Positions 60,049-64,000 of a stretch of 64,000 nucleotides of DNA are shown here, one piece after another (positions within the stretch are counted from its first letter, which is position 1; each line of letters opens with the position of its first letter). The translations under genes and the position numbers were made by a program. The stretch comes from Sphingomonas sp. (lineage in GTDB: Bacteria; Pseudomonadota; Alphaproteobacteria; Sphingomonadales; Sphingomonadaceae): assembly GCF_004799495.1 (NCBI RefSeq), contig NZ_SSMY01000004.1, positions 62,001 to 126,000 on the forward strand, read 5' to 3'. The notes under the pieces were generated by a model. That model was not told the origin of the DNA and made no database searches. It worked only from the letters and a program-made list of their open reading frames with translations.

Positions 60049-60096
60049 GCGGCCCTGCGCTTCATGGCGGGTTCACTCGCCGGAGCGCAGGGCCGC
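60049..60096 (+). terminator. 12-bp perfect hairpin after rne
   Basis: GCGGCCCTGCGC (60049-60060) pairs exactly with GCGCAGGGCCGC (60085-60096); the 24-base loop contains a smaller GGCG/CGCC stem. There is no T-run and the protease gene starts 42 bases on, so it may attenuate or stabilise rather than fully terminate. Confidence 0.55.
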
Positions 60097-60138
60097 GGCC
60101 GGATTGATCGCGGGCAGGAACGGGCGGATAGCGGGGAT

Positions 60139-61485
60139 ATGAAGCGTTACATCGCGATCATGGCGGCGCTCGTGCTGCTCTGGGTCCAGCCCGCGCGCGC
60201 GCAATCGATTCTGCGCGATGCCGAGACCGAGGCGATGTTCAAGGACATGTCGCGCAAGATGATCATCGCCGCGGGCCTGTCCCCGGCGAACGTCCAGGTC
60301 GTGCTGATCAACGACGATGAGATCAACGCCTTCGTTCAGGGCGGGCAGACGGTCTACATCAATTCGGGCCTGATCCAAGCGGCCGACAACGCCAACCAGG
60401 TGCAGGGCGTGATCGCGCACGAGCTCGGCCATATCGCAGACGGCCACGTCGTCCTCGCCGATGCCGGGTACAAACCCGCGATCGGGATCTCTCTCCTGAG
60501 CCTCGTGCTCGGGCTGGCCGCCGTCGCAGCGGGCGCGGGCGAAGCCGGGGCCGGCATCATGGCCGCCGGCCAGCAGGTCGCGATGGGCAAGGCGCTCGCC
60601 TTCACCCGCGTTCAGGAAGCGACCGCGGATGCGACTGGCGCCAAGTTCCTGCGTGAGGCCGGGATCAGCGGCAAGGGCATGCTGGAGTTCTTCAAGAAAC
60701 TGGCGAACGAGGAATATCGCTATGGCATGGCCAATATCGATCCCTATGCGCAGACCCATCCGCTGTCGACCGAGCGCGTCCAGGCGCTGACCGCCGACCT
60801 GAAGGCGTCGCCCGCGTGGAACGCCCCGCCCGACGCCGCGCTGGAGGAACAGTTCAAGCGCGTGAAGGCCAAGCTGGAGGGCTATGTCGCGCCGTACGGA
60901 CGGACGCTGACCGACTATCCCGAAACCAACAATTCGATCTACGCGCATTACGCGCGCGCCTATGCCTGGCACAAAGCGGGTTATCCCGACAAAGCCGATG
61001 CCGAAACGCGCGCGCTGATCGCGGCCAAGCCGCACGATCCCTATTTCCTCGAAATCCGCGGCCAGATTCTGCTCGAGGCGGGACAACCGAACGACGCGAT
61101 CGCCCCGCTCAAGGAAGCGAGCGAGCTGACGCGGTACGATCCGTTGATCGTCACCACCTATGGCCACGCGCTGATCGCGACCGAAGACGCGGCCAATTAC
61201 GCCGAGGCCGAACGTGTGCTGCGGATCGCGGTCAACAAGGACGACGACAATCCGTTCGCCTGGCTCCAGCTCGGCACAGTCTATGAGCTCAAGGGCGACA
61301 CGGCGCGCGCCTCGCTCGCCACCGCCGAGCGCGCGAGCATGACCGGCGACACGCGCGTCGCGGTCTATAGCGCGCGCGCGGCGATGGCGGGCCTGCCGCC
61401 CAACACGCCCGACTGGATCCGCGCGCAGGACATCGCGCTGACCGGGCAGAATCAGCTCGACGACAAGAAGCGCAAGAAGAAATGA
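60139..61485 (+). CDS. exported M48 metalloprotease with TPR domain (BepA-like)
   Basis: 448 residues. Signal peptide (WVQPARAQ), then the M48 domain with VIAHELGHIADGH and a third ligand in QEATADATGAKFL. The C-terminal ~200 residues are TPR-like helices. The layout is that of BepA/YfgC, which monitors outer-membrane protein assembly in the periplasm. ATG at 60139 is preceded by GCGGGGAT. Coupled to the DsbA-like gene (ATGA). Confidence 0.92.
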   Translation: MKRYIAIMAALVLLWVQPARAQSILRDAETEAMFKDMSRKMIIAAGLSPANVQVVLINDDEINAFVQGGQTVYINSGLIQAADNANQVQGVIAHELGHIADGHVVLADAGYKPAIGISLLSLVLGLAAVAAGAGEAGAGIMAAGQQVAMGKALAFTRVQEATADATGAKFLREAGISGKGMLEFFKKLANEEYRYGMANIDPYAQTHPLSTERVQALTADLKASPAWNAPPDAALEEQFKRVKAKLEGYVAPYGRTLTDYPETNNSIYAHYARAYAWHKAGYPDKADAETRALIAAKPHDPYFLEIRGQILLEAGQPNDAIAPLKEASELTRYDPLIVTTYGHALIATEDAANYAEAERVLRIAVNKDDDNPFAWLQLGTVYELKGDTARASLATAERASMTGDTRVAVYSARAAMAGLPPNTPDWIRAQDIALTGQNQLDDKKRKKK

Positions 61486-62207
61486 ACGGGTTTGCATCGT
61501 CGCGCGGCGCGTTGCTGCTCGTCGCGGCCGCCGCCGCGTTGCTCGGCGCGAGCGCGACATTGCTGATATCGCATTTCGGCAGCGGATCGCAGATCCGCGA
61601 CTATCTGCTCGCACACCCCGAAGTGATCCCGGAGGCGATCCAGCGGCTGCGCGACCGCGACAACGCCAAGGTGATTGCGGCGAACCGCGCCGACATCCTG
61701 ACCCCGGTCGGTGATGCGTGGGCGGGGAATCCCAGCGGCGACGTCACCGTGGTCGAGTATCTCGATTACAATTGCGCCTATTGCCGCGCGAGTCTGGCAA
61801 CCATCGACCAGCTGATCGCCGCCGACAAGGGCGTGAAGGTGATCTATCGCGAGCTGCCCGTGCTCAGCCCCGAAAGCGATACCGCGGCGCGCTACGCGAT
61901 CGTGGCAGGCCGGTCGGGCAAGTATAACGCGCTTCACCGTGCGCTCTATGCCGGCGGACCGCTGACCGAGGCGAGCATGGACAAGGCGCTGGTCGATGCG
62001 GGGCTCGACCCGGCGAAGGTCAAGGCCGAAGCGAAAAGCGCGTCGGTCGACGCCGCGATCAAGACCAACCTGTCGATGATGCGCCCGCTCGGCCTGACCG
62101 GCACCCCAAGCTGGGTGATCGGCGACCGCGTCGTGTCGAGCGTGCTGAGCCTGGAGGACATGCGCGCCGCGGTCGAGGCCGCGCGCGCCGCGAAACCCCC
62201 GACCTGA
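61482..62207 (+). CDS. DsbA-family thiol-disulphide oxidoreductase
   Basis: 241 residues. One N-terminal signal or anchor helix, then a short Com1-type N-terminal region ([19 protein letters not shown]) and a thioredoxin/DsbA fold with active site YNCAYCRAS and cis-proline loop [11 protein letters not shown]. It likely makes or isomerises disulphides in periplasmic proteins, consistent with its neighbour protease. Confidence 0.92.
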   Translation: MNGFASSRGALLLVAAAAALLGASATLLISHFGSGSQIRDYLLAHPEVIPEAIQRLRDRDNAKVIAANRADILTPVGDAWAGNPSGDVTVVEYLDYNCAYCRASLATIDQLIAADKGVKVIYRELPVLSPESDTAARYAIVAGRSGKYNALHRALYAGGPLTEASMDKALVDAGLDPAKVKAEAKSASVDAAIKTNLSMMRPLGLTGTPSWVIGDRVVSSVLSLEDMRAAVEAARAAKPPT

Positions 62208-62259
62208 CGGTTGCGGACGCGCAACGGACGTCCCATCTGATCCCGCGACAGGGGACAGC

Positions 62260-63192
62260 ATGACCGAACCGATTCTCAGCGTCCGCGGCGTTTCGAAAAC
62301 CTATGCCTCGGGCGTCCACGCGCTCCACGCCGTCGATCTCGACATCGCCAAGGGCGAGATTTTCGCGCTGCTCGGGCCGAACGGCGCGGGCAAGACGACT
62401 TTGATCAGCATCATCTGCGGGATCGTCACGCCCTCGACCGGCACAATCACCGTCGGCGGGTGCGACGCGATCCGCGCACCCCGGCGTGCACGCAAGCAGA
62501 TCGGGCTGGTCCCGCAGGAACTCGCCACCGACATGTTCGAAACGGTCGAGGCGACGTGTCGCTTCAGCCGCGGCTTGTTCGGCTACCCGCCGCATTCGAG
62601 CCATATCGACGAAGTGCTCAGGGACCTGTCGCTCTACGACAAGCGCAAGTCCAAGATCATGGAATTGTCGGGCGGGATGAAGCGCCGCGTGTTGATTGCC
62701 AAGGCGCTGAGCCACGAGCCCGACATTCTGTTCCTCGACGAGCCTACCGCGGGCGTCGATGTCGAGCTGCGCCGCGACATGTGGAAACTGGTCCACAAGC
62801 TGCGCGCGAAAGGCACGACGATCATCCTGACCACGCATTATATCGAAGAGGCCGAGGAAATGGCCGACCGCGTCGGGGTGATCTCCGGCGGAAAATTGCT
62901 GGTGGTCGACGAAAAGGCCGCGCTGATGAAGAAGCTCGGCAAGCGCGAGCTCGACGTGTCGCTGAACGAGGCGATGAGCGCTCTGCCCGCTGAGCTCGGC
63001 GAGTGGGATTTGAGCCTGCGGAACGACGGCAAGACGCTGCGTTACGTCTTCGACGCACAGGCCGAGCGCACCGGCATCCCCTCGCTGCTGCGCAAGCTCG
63101 GCGAGCTGGGGATCGGCTTCAAGGACCTCGAAACCTCGAAGTCGAGCCTCGAAGACATCTTCGTCGATCTGGTGAAGGAGGGCGGCAAATGA
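62260..63192 (+). CDS. ABC transporter ATP-binding protein
   Basis: 310 residues. Walker [11 protein letters not shown]-loop GLVPQE, signature [15 protein letters not shown], Walker [13 protein letters not shown] and H-loop [15 protein letters not shown]. The DRA/NodI-like C-terminal extension is present. Together with the next gene it forms an ABC-2 type exporter; cargo unknown. GACAGGGGACAG upstream is a weak ribosome site. Confidence 0.94.
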   Translation: MTEPILSVRGVSKTYASGVHALHAVDLDIAKGEIFALLGPNGAGKTTLISIICGIVTPSTGTITVGGCDAIRAPRRARKQIGLVPQELATDMFETVEATCRFSRGLFGYPPHSSHIDEVLRDLSLYDKRKSKIMELSGGMKRRVLIAKALSHEPDILFLDEPTAGVDVELRRDMWKLVHKLRAKGTTIILTTHYIEEAEEMADRVGVISGGKLLVVDEKAALMKKLGKRELDVSLNEAMSALPAELGEWDLSLRNDGKTLRYVFDAQAERTGIPSLLRKLGELGIGFKDLETSKSSLEDIFVDLVKEGGK

Positions 63193-63950
63193 ACCTCCAC
63201 GGCATCTGGGCGATCTACCGCTTCGAAATGGCCCGCGCGCTGCGCACCTTGTGGCAGAGCCTCGTCACCCCCGTCATCACCACCAGCCTCTATTTCGTCG
63301 TGTTCGGCGGCGCGCTGGGATCGCGTATCAAGGAAGTCGATGGTGTGCCGTATGGCAGCTTCATCGTGCCCGGGCTGATCATGATGTCGTTGCTCACGCA
63401 GAGCATCAGCAACGCTTCGATCGGGATCTATTTCCCCAAATTTACCGGAACGATCTTCGAGCTGCTGTCGGCGCCAATCAGTTCGATGGAGATGGTGCTC
63501 GGCTATGTCGGTGCGGCGGCGACCAAGTCGGTGTTCCTCGGGCTGATCATCCTCGGCACCGCGGCGCTGTTCGTGCCGATCCCGATCCACCACCCGTTCG
63601 CGATGGTGGCGTTCCTGCTACTCACCAGCGTGGCGTTCAGCCTGTTCGGCTTCATCATCGGCGTGTGGGCAAAGGGATTCGAGCAACTCAACTTCGTCCC
63701 CGCGCTGCTGATCACCCCGCTGACCTTCCTCGGCGGCGCCTTCTATTCGATCCGCATGCTCAACGAGCCGTGGCACACGGTCAGCCTGTTCAATCCGGTC
63801 GTGTATCTGGTCAGCGGGTTCCGCTGGGCGTTCTTCGACCAGGGCGACGTCAATGTGCTGGTCAGCCTGGCGGCAACCGGCGGGTTCCTGGCGGCGTGCC
63901 TGGTAACCGTTGCGATTATCTTCCGGACCGGCTGGCGACTGAAGGCGTAG
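63189..63950 (+). CDS. ABC-2 type transporter permease
   Basis: 253 residues, six membrane helices. It begins [36 protein letters not shown], and [20 protein letters not shown] is the ABC-2 signature (NodJ/YadH-like). Starts within the stop of the ATPase gene (ATGA). Confidence 0.93.
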   Translation: MNLHGIWAIYRFEMARALRTLWQSLVTPVITTSLYFVVFGGALGSRIKEVDGVPYGSFIVPGLIMMSLLTQSISNASIGIYFPKFTGTIFELLSAPISSMEMVLGYVGAAATKSVFLGLIILGTAALFVPIPIHHPFAMVAFLLLTSVAFSLFGFIIGVWAKGFEQLNFVPALLITPLTFLGGAFYSIRMLNEPWHTVSLFNPVVYLVSGFRWAFFDQGDVNVLVSLAATGGFLAACLVTVAIIFRTGWRLKA

Positions 63951-64000
63951 CTACGGCCCGGCCGAGCGCGGGATAGAACGCCCTTTGCTCGTCGGCGATG
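63951..64000 (-). other. window edge, possible 3' end of a convergent gene
   Basis: A minus-strand TAG lies at 63953-63951 directly next to the permease stop, and the frame is open to the edge (17 codons, ending RSAGP). Other frames are open too. Too short to assign. Confidence 0.2.

Overview
The window is a stretch of high-GC alphaproteobacterial chromosome, most likely from a sphingomonad (Sphingomonas or a close relative). The gene content supports this: a 531-residue isocitrate lyase near a RamB/ScfR-type regulator, a BamF-like DUF3035 lipoprotein, an RNase E with a short acidic insert in its S1 domain, methionine synthase split into two genes, and several families of extragenic palindromes of the kind common in sphingomonads. 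I see no plasmid, phage or conjugation genes and no CRISPR array. Genes are tightly packed. Many same-strand neighbours share ATGA/GTGA start-stop overlaps, and six convergent pairs overlap by exactly four bases at their stop codons.

Layout. 1-5.5 kb: start of a secreted protein at the left edge, exported amidohydrolase, beta-hydroxyacid dehydrogenase, threonine ammonia-lyase, small secreted protein, Bpt aminoacyl-tRNA-protein transferase. 5.5-8.6 kb: three-gene operon of circularly permuted ATP-grasp (COG2308), alpha-E protein (COG2307) and a transglutaminase-like protein that lacks the usual catalytic cysteine. 8.6-14.5 kb: subclass B3 metallo-beta-lactamase overlapping a DsbD-type reductase, PafA-type alkaline phosphatase, VOC protein, secreted beta-helix protein. 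14.7-20.5 kb: methionine-cycle operon (ArsR-methyltransferase regulator, metF, metH in two parts) with a perfect 22-bp palindrome at its promoter end. 20.6-22.3 kb: small lipoproteins and an aldo/keto reductase. 22.8-28.4 kb: isocitrate lyase, cold-shock protein, RamB/ScfR-like regulator and 3-hydroxybutyrate dehydrogenase, which together suggest C2 and PHB use. 28.5-41 kb: YpfJ-like peptidase, ABC exporter, gene remnant beside tRNA-Gln(TTG), ilvE, marR-type regulator, proC, ybjN, ubiK, tspO, tlyA, dxs, a HEAGH protein and a 616-residue orphan membrane protein. 41-44.4 kb: rpsI-rplM, ctaA, BamF-like lipoprotein. 43.8-53 kb: lspA-ileS, ribF, folA, alpha/beta hydrolase, thyA, a stand-alone JAB protein, an exported methyltransferase, prfB. 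53-64 kb: PBP1a, amidase, RNase E, M48-TPR protease, DsbA-like protein and a two-gene ABC transporter.

The regions most worth a second look are: (i) the COG2307/COG2308 operon with its degenerate transglutaminase; (ii) the methionine regulon with its operator and the hairpin element between the two metH halves; (iii) the orphan 616-residue protein; (iv) the TTTACAA sites shared by aceA and its likely regulator; (v) the B3 beta-lactamase; and (vi) tlyA, whose S4 domain can only be complete if translation starts at a CTG that overlaps the dxs stop codon.

All calls come from reading the sequence and its translations; no database search was run. Start sites and small proteins are the least certain items.
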